A DNA stretch of 64,000 nucleotides from NCBI GenBank assembly GCA_030142905.1, contig JASJOG010000278.1, positions 124,001 through 188,000 on the forward strand, given 5' to 3'. Every line of letters begins with the position of its first letter. The first letter of the stretch is position 1. The stretch is from Heliopora coerulea. Lineage: Eukaryota; Cnidaria; Anthozoa; Scleralcyonacea; Helioporidae. The notes below the pieces were generated by a model that did no database searches, was not told the origin of the DNA, and saw only the letters and a list, made by a program, of their open reading frames with translations. Of this stretch, positions 12,299-26,000 are shown piece by piece. The position numbers and the translations under genes were made by a program.

Positions 12299-15200
12299 AC
12301 AGCGGGAAAATGTTGCAAGAAATATTTAAAGGAGAAAACAGGCCTAAAATGTTTGTTAGAAGTTCCACTAAGCACAAAAGCGTCGTTGATGCACTGAAGC
12401 ATTATATTTCCCTCGATTACAAAAGCGAATTGGAGTTTCTTGCCAGTAAATTGGCGACATTGTGCTACTGCGGAGCGTTCTTTAGCTTTGGTATGTCGGA
12501 AGCCATCATTGGACCAACGCTACTGGAACTTGGATGCAAAACTAACCGAGGAGTCACCAAAATTGCCTGGATCGTATTTATACAAGCTTTCTGCGCCTGG
12601 TTTGGCTCGCTTACTGCTGGAGTTCTGGCGGAAAGGTAGAGTTTTTCTTTTGTTATGAAAGTACATAACGCGCGCGCGGGCGGGTATTTTCAGTAATACT
12701 CATACTGACAAAATGGTAATATTAACAGGTGACTTTAAACTCAAACGTACAAATATTATTCTTCACTGTCGCCCAACAGAACGACCAATTGTCCAAACCT
12801 TTAAAGATTTCCTAACCTACTGAGCATTTTTTAAACAAAACGAATTAGATCTAACCACTGCGTTCTGAAAACTGATTGTATTGCTTTTCAATTTTTTTCC
12901 CGTTTTTAATTTGTTTCATTGTTTACGGTTTTTATGGTTTTGGCTCTCAGACTCAGGCGTTCAATTGAAGCAGCCAGTTTCATTTACTGATAAATTGACA
13001 ATAGAAGATAAGCCAAAGGAGAAAAAATTGCTAGAGAATACCAATGACAGATTTGGCGCAACTACTATGGTTTAAAATCAGATAAAGACTAGACGTCACA
13101 AGTACACAAAGATTAAGATCAAAAATCACCGAACTGTAGTGATCTGCATTCTAAATACTCGAGCGAGTAATATCCAGTTGTAAGACGCAATCACTATAGA
13201 TTTAGGTCACATAGATTTAAGATCCATAAATAGGATAGTAAGTAGGAGTATTCATGTAAAATGAAATATGCAAATCTGCAGGAATTTCATTACAAAGTTG
13301 AGGAATCTGGGTTTAGAAGGCGATGAGAATGAAAGGAAATGTAAATAGCAATGGGATATAGGAAGGGAAGGAAATGAGGAAGCAAGAATGAAGGGAAGAA
13401 AGAAAGAAAGAAAGGAAGAAAGAAAGGAAGAAAGAAAGAATGAATGAAAGAAACAAAGGAAGGGAAGGAAGAAAGGAAGGAAGGTAGAAAGAAAAAATGT
13501 ACACAACGTCGAAATCCCTATATAAGTTGCTAATTTGTTCTGTTTTTCCTCTTAATACTCAGGTACAACTGCAACCGAATTCTCCTGGCAAATGTGTTAT
13601 CTTTAAGTCTTTGTTTAGCTTTAATTCCTGTTTGGTCTGTTTATATTGGGATGCTTATAGCGGTAGGACTTCTTGGTATAAATATGGGAATTATCGATAC
13701 AGTTGCAAATGTTAATTTGATTAAAATCCACGGAAGAGAGGTAAGTAAATAAAAAAGAAAGAAAAGACATACACAATCATGTTTACCATTCCTTTGCCAT
13801 TCACTACGGCGGATTTTGTATCACGTGATGCATTCCAGCAAAGGACCTATTGTCGAAGTCTAGTAGATATCGAAGCCGTTAGTTCGACGGTAAGATTAAC
13901 ATTCACCGATCTCAAAAACTGATAAATTTTAATTATTCTTACACAGGTAGCACCAAGATTACAGGTAAGAAAAAGTGAATTTTAGAGATCTAAACTGACA
14001 TAAAGAAAAAGTTATATTCACACTTAAGAAATAACAGGCCTTTCTAACCGGTGTAAGGAATTCACTAACAACCTTTAAAGTTCAAAGAAATCAAGACTGA
14101 GAACCATGCCCGTTCAACTAAATATAATTTCCCACACTAAACGAATGAAGTAAATATTTGAGAACTAAACTAACTTTTGTCGATAAGTGCAAAGTTTCTA
14201 GATGGTTTCAATACATCTCAAACAGGTACGAAAAAAGAGAAAATACTTTTTAAAACTCACTCGTCTCGCAAATTCCAGGCACTTCACTTTTGTTACGGCA
14301 TTGGCGCTCTTCTCAGTCCAGTGATTGTTCGGCCATTTTTGAGGGACAACTGCGAAGGAAAAACTATCATCGTCAACAATTCTACGAAATCAGCAATGGA
14401 GAGAAATCGGACTATGTTAAACACAATTCCCGAGTACAGAATTTTGAAGGAACCAGTCGCAGTGCAGTTCGGGTATTGGATTATAGCATCTATTCAGGTG
14501 AGTTTTGGGAAATTCAACAATTTCTACAACAACTCTTAACTAAACTTGGTGTTCATCCCGTTAATTGATCTAATTAAACATAATTTAAAAAAGAAATTAA
14601 ATCAACAATTAAAAGTATAATTACAACACAATTACCATTATACTTAAAAATACAACGAAAATTTAAAGGTAAGTAAAAATAAAAAATAAAAATGAAACTA
14701 CACGCTAAAAATTAAAAAGAAATCAAAAAAGAAATATAAAATATAAAAGGATTATGAGGTGTAAGCTGCGCAAGTTAGGAGATGAGACGAATCGGACTTT
14801 TCATGTTCAACCTGCGTAGTTATCCTTGAAACATGATCCTATGGGGATCGTGACTGCTGACTTGTGACGAAGTTCCAAACAGACCGTTTAGCTTGAGTTC
14901 ACTTTCCGCTATGCTAGAAGGATAATCTTGCATCCTTCCTTTTACTTTTCAGTAATTTTAACGAAACCACTGTAATGATTTTCAGAGAGACTTGGGCATG
15001 TATTTGGTCGAACTTAGTGTAAACATGACCTGGCATTTTGATCCACCTTTTGAAAAGCACTTGTGAGGATTAGCGCTGCCTGTTCATGCCAATTAGGTTG
15101 TCTTTAATGTTTCCTGTTTTTGTGGCACCATTTGATGCTTTGTAGATACCCATTGCGCTTGGTCTGGTATATCTTGTTCTTAAGCAAAAGAGACTGAAGG

Positions 15201-18200
15201 AAAGCTTTCCTGTTCCTGTCGAAGGAGAAGTAATATCTTTAAATGACAACGCCTCGAATTCAGGAAATGAAGTAATGAAAGGTAAAGAGCTATAACTCTG
15301 ACAATATGAAGCAGTCGGTTCGCTAATGATATAATTTGCAATCAATCCCTCGATATCGAAAAGACAAGGTTGAGAGAAGAGATAAGAAGAGAGACGGAAA
15401 GAAGATAAGATTGAGAAGCATTTGCATTCCAGTAGACATACTTTTCTATATTAAACGAACAAAGTAAATGTTTAAGGAATAAACTACCTTGCGTCAAAGA
15501 CAACGAAGTTTGACAACAAAGATCAAAGAAATTGGTAAAATACCATAACTCTTTCACTTTATAAAGCCATTCGGTACGTAACGACAGATTGCGTTCATAA
15601 GCAGAAGCAATTAATTAATGCGATTTTTTTACCATGGGTTTTAACATTGTCGTCATGACATCACATGTAAATACTAAATAGAATGTATGCTGAAGAGAAC
15701 CTTTATCTAGCGTTTGTATCACACAAATAGAGAATATAATTTGTAAATTGTGTTTTAAAATTTATTGCATATGACTTCTGACCAACATGTTCGAATCGGT
15801 TATAGTCAAAGCACAAACAAATTTAATTCATATCATTTCTCGAAACGCCGTATTTTTTAACTTTTACTAGACTTAAGTCAGATTTTTAAACCGGTTAGTC
15901 TCCTCCCAGCGAAAAGACCCTGGATTACCATCTCCGTACGGGTATTGCTCATCACTCTTCTCTCGGCTAGTTTGTTGTTCCTTTGTGAAGGACTGAAGGT
16001 AACGTTATTCCAATTTTTTTTAGTTATTATAAGATACATGATATTTAAAATTTTAACTCAGCATGCAGTTTATAAGAAGTCATTTCAACGAGCACTTTCG
16101 GAGCCATTTGATGCCTGATGAACAGTTGAAAATGTTAAAGATCTTCGTAACCTATCAATCCCCTATTAACAACTATCTTCTTTGTTATGTCAGGGAAGTT
16201 ATGCTGGTTATCTATACACATTTGCTTTGAAAAGCAAGGTTCATTTTACGAGCAATGAAGGAGCATTCTTGAGCGCCCTTTTCTGGGTAAGTTGTAAGGA
16301 AAAATAACGACAAGTACCAGTCAATCCCTAAAAAACAGTTGTTGTTTAGGCACATGGTCTGCTAAAGTTCAACTTCAAATCTGCCTCGCGTTCAGCAACA
16401 TTTTCGAATCATTTGAGCTTGGTGAACGTTCACATAAGGTCTGAAATGGAATTTCAGAATGTTGGATTCGCATTGGTATTGAAGCTTCGTGACAGCTTTG
16501 CAATCAAAATATTACCAAATTTCGTTGTCGAAAAAAGACAAAACGAAATGCATAACAAAAACATCTGATTTAAATTTCTGCGACAACCTAACGTGCAAGA
16601 CTTTCGAAGCTGACTGTTGATCTAACTGACTACTGGTTCAACAATACTAATAAACATATTGTTGCATCTACTTATGAGACCTTCCCTGCAATTCTTTTGT
16701 AAGATCTGAGGACTTTTGGAAGTCTCATTCATGTCAGGACCCAGTTGGAAATATCTTTTTGTATTTTCTAGGGTCATTTTGCAGTTGGTCGGTTTATTTC
16801 CATCTTAGTGGCAATTTTTATCAAACCCGATAAAATGGTTTTCATGAACCTAGTAAGTAGTCTTCGCTCTTTTTATGAACAATAAATATCCGTTTACCAC
16901 TGTAGTCAGTCTGATCTAGAAAGGTGATACCATTTCCCTTGTCAGGCTTTAGAATGACTGTAACGTTGCCGTTGTGGAAACTGTTTAGACACTTAAGTTC
17001 CTCATCAGAACAAATGAAATTGGGAATAGAACTTCTTATCCCATAGGGTACTATGTGGTTTAGTTTGGTTTTAACCCTGATCGTGTTCAAACCAAACTAA
17101 AGGACATCGCACTTTCTGGAATAAAAATTCGTACTCCTCCCAACTTCATTTTTCAGATGATAAACTAGGGTGTCTGAACAGCTTCTACAGCGACAACTCG
17201 ATTGTCATTCTAAAACCTGACAAGGGAAATGGTGTGGTTTTTCTTGACCGAAATCACTAAATACATTTACAATATGTGTTTACTGTACAACATATCGTTC
17301 CGTAGGTTGGTTGCCTGCTGTCCATGTCAGTTGTTTTGTATTTCCACGACAAAGCTTTGGCAATTTACATCGGGACTAGTTTGTTTGGATTGTTCATAAG
17401 CAGTGTGTTTCCTTCCACGCTGGCTTTGTCAGAGTTATACATAAACGTAACAGGTATAGGGTGAACTATGGTGTATTACTGTTTACCATTTACAGTCTAT
17501 GTTATTATTCATTGACACATGGTGAAGATAGGAGGGTGGATTTATGGACACCATACATCCCCAGTTGGGACTGGGAATGTATGGCTACCAAGCCAGGTTA
17601 ATGGTCAGCTGCTGCCAAAAACTCAGCACTATTTCAATCTTGAATCTACTCTAAAAGTCTAAAAAAAAGAAATTCAAAGTATAAGTCGAGCAACTAAATT
17701 AACCAAATTTGGGCGGGACTCGTGCTGGACGTGGACTGTGTTCTTAAGTACGGATTACCGTAAGGCGGGTCCAAATGCCAGTGTAGCACAGACGTGTGCA
17801 AGTACTGAGTCCAAGTCAGGACTGGAGTCCAGGTCTGGACCCGAGTCCTCCCACATTGACCATATGCACCATTAGGTGGCGGCCACTTACTTCTGGTAAG
17901 CGGTATTTTTGAATTTAGATTGCGTCACGATCTCTTGAGCACTACTAATATCGTCGCTCCCATTAAAGGTCCTGTTACCAGTGTAATCGTGATTGGGTCA
18001 GCAACTGGAGAAATGGTGATACCAATGATTGTTGGTAAGGTACGTAGAAATGATCGGAGACTACGATGCGTACATCCTGAGCATGAGTTATGCATGCATG
18101 GCGAGAGGAAGAGCCGCTAAATGAATTAGGTATATTCCAAATAACGCTGGCACTTTCAGTTCTTTGTGAGTCATTTAAGTTAGCAGCCGAGGACATCCTT

Positions 18201-19614
18201 TAACGCCCTTCCCTTTAACTCTTATCCAAATTAGGATTTATACAAATTAAGTTTAATCTCGTTTTAGCTTTTTATTAAAGCCGGACCAATTTATTTCCTC
18301 ATCGTTGGTTTAATCGTGTGTGTGTTGGCCTTGTTGATGTACTTTGGTTTACGAATGTCATCGAATGTAGCCCCGGATGTGTCAGGTGAATTAGTATTCA
18401 AATATACGATAGACAACTGCTGCAGTAATATCTCTAAAACTATCATAAGTGGTACCACGTTTGCACTATTTGGTGCATACCTAAGATTTAATTCACTGAA
18501 TTACGTTGTTGCCAGGTTAACCAGTTGTAAGAATGGTTAAAAAAATAATCACCCATCTTGCATAGACTCTACTATTTTTTTTTTAATTTTAACTTTAGCC
18601 TAATGAGGAATAGACCTTCTTAATTGTTTCATTATTAATCAACACATATTAAGGAACAACTAGGATTATTTAGATAAACATACAGTGAATATACTGCAAA
18701 GTACGAGTTCCACTTAATATAGCTTCAAAAACATGGTTATCAAGGGAACGTCACACGTTCTCACCACGAGTCGTTGAAACCAAAATTTTTCAAGAAACAT
18801 TTTAGAAACAGTCACAAAATTTGGTGTTCATTGTTCAAAAGCTTTTAAAGCTACAAGTGTTTAAAATCAAAGGGGGCGGTAATGACAAGCCCCTTTGGTC
18901 TCAATAAGGTTAATTTACGCAAGTGGTCGATATGATATCTATTCGACACGTGATGGCATCAAGGTGATTCTGACATAATAATGGCATGGGTGACAGCCAG
19001 TTGGCGGCCTTCTGGGTCAAAAACTTCGATGAACTAGACCACCCATACATTTTTGGGACGTGAAAACTCTTCAGAAACGAGTTACATAACTTCGGCATGC
19101 GGAAGACTAGACCCTTATCCAACCTTGGTGACAAACCGCTAATAATAATTTCACACAAACCATTAAACAGAACTAGGAACAGAGTTCTATCTGCACTTAT
19201 TTGCCGGGTAATATTTAGAGAAAGACAAGTGTCGACATATTTAAACCAAGGTGCACTGCGGTACTCATGTCAAATCAAGCAGGAGAGATGTGTTTAGTTT
19301 TCTCTCTTGGTTTATAGGTGTAGTTCAAAGAACTTGATCTAAATTGACTATCCTATTGGTTTTTCTCTTTCCTTAAACCAGTAACGTCCCTCCTACGAAA
19401 TATATTCAACACACTGTGTCAATGTAAGACGAATCTGAGAAAGACAGCCGACGGAGACAATTACGAATACGTCAAACTGCTCCCATCGCTTGCCGAAATT
19501 TCAAGTAGCACAGTAACGTCTTTCGACTCAGCCGAACAAGGGACAGACGACAGCAGCAGTGCAACTGTAGTGGAAAAGTCTAACAGCTTAACGTCTGTCG
19601 GATCCGTGGAGTAA
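12292..19614 (+). CDS. MFSD4: MFSD4-like major facilitator transporter, copy 2 (complete)
   Basis: Exons 12292-12635, 13563-13740, 14279-14497, 15146-15281, 15910-15998, 16194-16286, 16772-16852, 17306-17453, 17969-18039, 18268-18385 and 19382-19614 join in phase to 569 aa. Residues 1-50 are a basic cytoplasmic N-terminus. The first span contains GAFFSFGMSEAIIGPTLLEL (61-80), which I recognise as the MFSD4 start. DTVANV, LHFCYGIGALLSPVIVRPFL and GSYAGYLYTFAL follow. The last exon encodes a tail of about 77 residues rich in Ser, Thr, Asp and Glu with no copy 1 counterpart. The chosen ATG is the first in this frame beside the conserved span; two short upstream ATG frames precede it. It is tandem and co-oriented with copy 1. 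A role in solute (sugar) transport comes from the family. Acceptor strengths vary, and exon 17969-18039 has a poor pyrimidine tract. Confidence 0.87.
13392..13496 (+). repeat. (GAAA)/(GGAA) purine tract
   Basis: Uninterrupted purine-rich GAAAGAAAG and GGAAGGAAG units about 65 bp before exon 13563 of MFSD4 copy 2. It creates spurious Phe/Leu/Ser frames on the reverse strand. Confidence 0.8.
16870..17262. mobile_element. Head-to-head reverse transcriptase fragments (Penelope-like type)
   Basis: The reverse strand at about 17090-16870 encodes NVTVILKPDKGNGITFLD. The forward strand at about 17085-17260 encodes NSIVILKPDKGNGVVFLD. Both follow a similar DEELKCLNSF / DDKLGCLNSF segment. The LKPDKGNGVVxLD text is typical of the N-terminal part of Penelope-like and related retroelement reverse transcriptases. 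The fragments diverge from a shared centre near 17085 and are truncated, with no catalytic YxDD box. They sit in the intron between exons 16772-16852 and 17306-17453 of MFSD4 copy 2. Confidence 0.6.
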
Positions 19615-22600
19615 CCAAAGAATGATTAAATGGTTACACTCCACAAACAAACGGGAGAGTAGCCTGGTGTTGTCATGCAACGGATATTCCTGGTACACCT
19701 AGAAATTTGTAGGACTTCTTGGACAGCAATTTGGAGTTCCAAATTCCGTCAAGAACTGACTCCTCTTCCTAAGGAAAAGAACACTTGTCCTAGCCGACCA
19801 CTGCCCCCAACATGGAACTCAATCAAGATAAGCGATGACGGGTGAATGAGGTTTTCATACAGACCAAGCAACGAAAGAGCGAGGTCTCTGCGATAAAAAC
19901 CGAGGTCAACTGCTTTCTCTCAAAGACCGAGCAGACAAGGTTAGGAAGAAATTTATCACATGGCTTCTGGTTCACTTTCTTCTCCGTTTCCAACAATGTT
20001 TTCGTCTTCATATGTTCCAGTTTACCGCATCTCGCAACTAGTTTCTCTCACTACCTGTTCCACGAGCCAAACAATAATTTTTCGCTCTGTTATACAGGTA
20101 ATAACCGTGACCAAAAGCAGGACTAATGTCCCCGTACATTTTCTTCGTCGGATTTTATCAATGTAGATACCTTAGTTCCACTTAATTTGCATTAAAAATC
20201 AACTCGGAAATTCTCGCGTTGAAACTAAAGAGTTTGGAATAAAAAGGATCACCAAGATCCTTATCATGGAACAACCAATCACCGTGCGTCACTTTACGTA
20301 CGAACCGCTGAACAAGTTGAGCCATATAGCAATAGAAGGATACCCAATTAACAGTCTCACCGAAAACCCGTTCCACTGCTGTTTAGGTCATTGCGAGATG
20401 CTTTTTCTCCTTGTATCATGTCCCGGAGTTCCATTTCAACAAAAATATTAAACTTATACCGTGAGTTATCGGGGAAATTACGGCCTAACTGGCCTCTCAA
20501 CCCGATGGAGGAGTTGTGTATGTCTAGAAGTCCTTTCTCGGCTCTGTTGTCATATAATAGGACAGCTGAAACCGACGCCCAAGACTGCCCCTTAAGAAAT
20601 AGTCATGTTGGCTTCATTTTCACCCAGTTAATGATTTAGTCTGCGTTCAGGTTTAGACATACCGAGTTCCGACGTGTGAGACCTAACCACCTTATCAAAC
20701 GTAACGAATGCAGCAGTCTTAATTGCACGAGGAAATTAGTCACTAAAATTTATGAATACGTGAATTTTGTAAATCGTAGTCTATTTTCAGTTCTCTCTTT
20801 AAAGCGGTATCTTTCGAGACGTGTACTAGCATTTCGTTGAAAGCAAACAAAACAACAAATTCTACGAAAACTTTTAGGGGAGATGTAAGAATTAAGCTGA
20901 TCGAAAACAAAAGAGAAATTCCACGAAGCTTTATTTTGGGAGGATGTGACCATAATTTGCATACTAAAGTAGTGATTAGGTTTGCCTAAGTTTCTACGGA
21001 AATGTTTTTAACACCAACGAAAGTGGTTTCTACTTGGTCATTATACAAATAAAACGAATGACAATGATTACCTTGCATGGATACAGCGTTCTTGTCGTCG
21101 CACACAACCATGGGGATGCTTTTTCGAATCATGGATTACATACCTCGGGGATCAACTCTGTGCACCTGATAAGTTTGCTTTACCCATTGGATAATTATCT
21201 GGGGAATTAAATCGAGTGAACAGCGATCTACACGTTTTGAACGCTGAATTTTTTAAACTGGATGAATCTGATCAACCAATTTGTAAATTTCCTGAATTTT
21301 ATATGCAGAATAAAAAGTTATCGACTGGGTAACAAGTTATGCAATTCTGAATAAGTAACTTGAGTAGTCGGTTCAGTTAACTGTAGGAAGACTTGAGATA
21401 AAATATGGCTTATTGGGCTAATTGACAACCAGCACAGAATGAAAGAACGTTTCTCAGTGGTACAAGACCTGACGGGACGATAGATGATTTAAAACAAATC
21501 CTAACAGAAGTTTTAAAATTCTGGGATAATGCTTGTTCAGGTGATGTTCAGGTGACAATCCCATTTGAAGCTTGGCCCTGTATCTACGGCTGTGTTTCCT
21601 ACGACAATCTGCAGCGCGCTTACCCGTAACAATATTGCCACTCAAGAATATAGCAAATAGTTGCTATAACACTACTTAAATTCAAGCAGAGAAAAATAAA
21701 CCAGTCATTAAAAGCTACGAGAAGTTCATTAACAAGTGAATTGTATTCCTTAAAACAGGCATTAGTGTTTGTACATTTTGTTTGAACTTGTACACATCGA
21801 AGAAGCTTACAACAAAATTTTATACCCATCAACCAACGTTGATTCGAGGATTTTAATCAAACTCATTGAACAAATTGAAAGAAACTCGTTAATATTTCAT
21901 GAACATTAAAAGCACAGTTTGTTCGGAAAGCAATTCGAAAGTTTCTATTTTCGAATGGAGTATACAAATTCACCACATGTACGTTCACTTCAAGCAAAAT
22001 ACCCAACGAAACAGCAGCTTAACATGGAAAAGACGAAGACAGGGAACGTTGAATGTTCTCAGCAACAACAAATTAAGCGTGTGAACTTTGCCATAAGTTC
22101 ATTTTCACGAGCGGCCGCTCATCTTAAATTTGTCAATCAGAATCAAATTCAGACAAGTAACTACAAAATGTCAAACTTGTTCCCAAATGAATGGATATTT
22201 ATTGTGGCGAGACGACTAGACTCCAAGCCCTGTCCCTATTTAGAATCTGGCCATTCGTGATCGCTCAAAAAGTGGCCGTTAATTTTCTTTCAATCGTAAA
22301 TGCACAGGAAAGGAATAAAAATATATCTAGATAATCATATTGCCACTTAATGTGCCCACATTTCTTAAAGTAACTCTTATCACATCACATATTCTAATTA
22401 CGTGCTCCTTCGAAAAGTATTTTCCAAGTTAAACTCAGCAAGAATTAGAGCTCTTTTCGAATACCCAAAATGTAGAATTGTCTTCGTATTGTCTTCTTGG
22501 TAAAACCATCGTCTTTTATGTTCTTCATTTTGCGGCGAAGTTGTCTCTCCCGTTGAAGATTAACTATTCAAATCAACAATAAAACAGACAAACCGCAGGT

Positions 22601-23070
22601 GGTGGGACACAAAACGCAGGATTTGATCTAAGATTTCAACTTGCGTGATCATAACGTTGAAGCTTGGATGGAACTAGCTTGTGAAAAAGTAGCGACATAA
22701 ATTACGGACATTTCGTCACTATAGCCCCAATTTACCTTCGTAAATCCAATCAGATAGCGATAACTTCCGTTTCACAGATTTACGTTTTTTTTTTTTTAAA
22801 AAAAAAAACCAAAAAAAAAACAATCTGTAATTTTGCATATCATTCACCCTGAATTTGATTAACGAACCTAAACGAGCTCGTTTAAAAGAAGTCAACTCAA
22901 TTGATTACACCGACGTCGTTTTCGTTCGTTCTTGGATCTATTCCCAAGTGATTCCAGGAGCAGTATTCAGGTAAGAGGATTTCATCTTTCATCTTCAGAA
23001 GCTTTGCAAACGAAGTCATTTCCTAATCTGACATGATACTGTGAGACGAATATAAATCGCTTGGTACGAT
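19615..23070. other. Intergenic region between MFSD4 copy 2 and TRPC
   Basis: No convincing exon, RNA gene or element except the poly-T/poly-A hairpin at 22774. A GTAAGA donor-like site at 22971 could end a TRPC 5' untranslated exon, but no good acceptor was seen before the ATG at 23071. Confidence 0.45.
22774..22822 (+). repeat. Poly-T/poly-A inverted homopolymer
   Basis: About 13 T followed by runs of A (about 24 with two C interruptions), able to form an A/T hairpin about 250 bp upstream of the TRPC start codon. Confidence 0.7.
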
Positions 23071-26000
23071 ATGATTCGAGGATCGATCGAGAATGTCGCC
23101 TACAGTGAGGATGCGGCTGAGTCCTTGCAGAACGAAGGCGCAGAGCAGCCGTCAAATACCATCACCATTGCCACAGGTCTCGTGACAACCAGTGATCAAA
23201 TCTCAACGTCGAACGGAATCAAGATGGGATCTGAAAGCGGACACCACGAAATGCTGCTGCTGGAAGAGAGGGATGCTCAGTACAAGATAACGAGCTTCCA
23301 CGACGAAAAAATCAAAGAGCACCTTCTAGATGCGGTGAGGCGAGGATCGTACAGCGTCGTTGTTACGTTAGTCGAAGGTCTTGACTTGAATGGCGATGCC
23401 AAACTACTTAGCAGCGATTACACAACACCGGGATGGAGTCGAAGGGAATTTCCACCGCTAATCGTTGCCGCACAACTCGGGCATTATGACATCATTAGAT
23501 TTCTCATCTCAAAAGGATTTACAATCGAACCACCTCACGACATACAGTGTGCGTGCGATAACTGTCGCTTGGATTACTTGCGAACCTCTCAGGAGCGACT
23601 GAGTCTCTACAAAGCACTGGCGAATCCTATTTGGATGACGCTCACGACTGACGACCCAATCTTAACGGCGTTTAATATGAGCATGAAGATGAAAGCGTTA
23701 GCAAGTCAAGAGGACGAGTTCGAAAAAGAGTACTTGAGCCTTTACAAGACTTGTAAACAGTTCGCAGTGGCGCTTCTAAGCGAGTGTTACGACTCAAAAG
23801 AACAAGAAACTATACTCAACTACTCTCACGAAGCCCGAGGCCAAACAAACAATGGAGATAAACGATTGGATTTATTAAAAATGGCTATTTCAATGGAGCA
23901 AAAAGAGGTAAGATTTTTTTTTTTGCTTTCTATTTAAAGAAAAAAAATAATAAAATCGAAACACTCCTAATCTTAAGGTATTGCTCGCGTTTTGAGTTTG
24001 TATTCAAACCCAAAACCGTAAAACTTACACTCCTTGTAATAATAGCGGCAATCTTAATTTAAGGGAAAAGTGCAGCAAATAACGGGTTCTGAAAAAAATT
24101 ATTTTTCGAACCCCATTTATTTTTTTCTTCCCCCGCCTTTCTCGTTAGCCACAAAACAACAAATACAACGGTGTTTACATTAGTACACACATGTCCTCCT
24201 TCTTCTCTGAAGCCAGCCATTTTTGATAAGAATAGATGTTTGTGTTGTCCTACTGTTAATGGACGAAACGAAACAAAAATAAAAGTCCCCGGTAATGTAA
24301 CCTTATGTATCAAGTGCTTTGTTGTGGAAAACAACGATAAAAACTGTGGGATCTGGATATTCGTCGGGTTGAATATATTAACAATTCCTGAATATCGTGT
24401 CAAACAACCAATACAGGTTGCAGTGGGAAAAAAGCTACGAAGACTGCATTTCACCTAAGGAAAACTTGGCAGTGTTTTACATATTGAGTATTAAGAGGCA
24501 CAAGTTTCTGCGAAAGAAACCGTCAGATTTCATAGATCTATTCGCAACATAAAGATTAAAGCAGGTGATTTAAAATCGCACTGTACAAGTCCATTAAAAG
24601 AAGTTTATTTGTATTGAACGCACGGGAAAATAGGAATAAATTACGTTCTTCCGGTAAAAACCTTTCAAGTTTGTAAGAATGGAGGATGTACGATCCATAG
24701 GAAGATTTCGCGTAGAAATCTTCCTACAGATATAGAAATAAAATATACTACAGATATAGAAATAAAATGGACGGTAACAAATAGAGAACAAGTAACCTGA
24801 GTTACTCCAAAGAACGCCAAACTAAGAAATGACGACTCGACGGATTTGTTTTGTACGAATATAAGAAATCCAAAACTGAGAAATGAGCACTCGATGGATT
24901 TATTTTGCTTGAAGTCGAAGGTTTAATTTTAAACGTGCAACAGGATCAGCGATGCATGCAGATAAATATGAGAACCGCATATTAATGCACGCACGAGGTT
25001 ACAAAACTAGATGAAGGAGGTGAAAATTAGATATAATGATGTCGAAGAACGTTTACCTTGGATTTGAAGTCTTAGGGAAAGGGGACGAGGTAGAAATTCT
25101 ATGCGGTTGTAGAATAAAACCGAAGATACAGAACCAAGGTTGACACAATAGCAAGAGGTAAGATAGCAGAAATATTTTGTTTGGTGGTATTAATAATTCA
25201 TATAGGGGCCATGTCATTAAGATTCTTATCGTCTCTCAGCAAACCGGCTGAATCATGGCAAAGTTAATGACAACAGAAAACAGTGTGTGTGGGGGGCTCC
25301 ATAAGCAGTAATAAATTTACATTCAAGCATACAACAAACTCTAATAGTCAGAGACAGGCCGCCTTAACCAGCGATATAAGTGTGAGAAGACAACTCTGAA
25401 AATTAGCATCTTGCAAACCCAAGATATGAGTTAATAAATAAGAAGAGAAAACGTTTCAGATTATATTTCAACTCTATTTCAAAGTCATCGACAGACCTAA
25501 CTGACTTTGAAATAGAGTCGAAATGTAATCTAAAACGTTTTCTCTTCTTGTTTATTAACTCATATCTTGGGTTTGCAAGGTGGTAATTTTCGGAGTTGTC
25601 TTCCTATACTTCTTAAAATTGTCAGCTGGGAAAGGTTTCTAGCGATATAGTTTAGGTAGGATTGCTCTTGTCACCGGGTCAACTCAATATCCTTTACATT
25701 GCAGGCAGATGGTAGTCTTAACTATCTCTTTTATTTCTATTTCTACGGTGCCAGATTTAACTGAGGTTTTTCCGCAATGGATTACTTCAGTTGTAAGGCG
25801 TTTCCTTCTGAAGCCTTCACGATGGAACAGCTCCCGACACTGTACATGTACGCCGCCCTAGAATACGCTCACGTCGCTCGTTCAGTAATGCCACGCAGGT
25901 GACTCGAGCGATAAGATTGCGAAGGGTAGGCTAAACAAATGTACAAACAAACAAACAAAATGGCGAAGGTGCTAACAGCACCAAAGTCGGGAATTTGTTT

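Noticed and set aside
12881..13075. Alternative exon in MFSD4 copy 2 intron 1 (frame ending FGATTMV)
   Set aside because: The acceptor at about 12950 would enter in phase 1, whereas exon 1 ends in phase 2 and then hits a stop.
22960..23000. Tiny intron in the TRPC 5' untranslated region
   Set aside because: The GTAAGA at 22971 and the next AG are only about 27 bp apart, too short for an intron.
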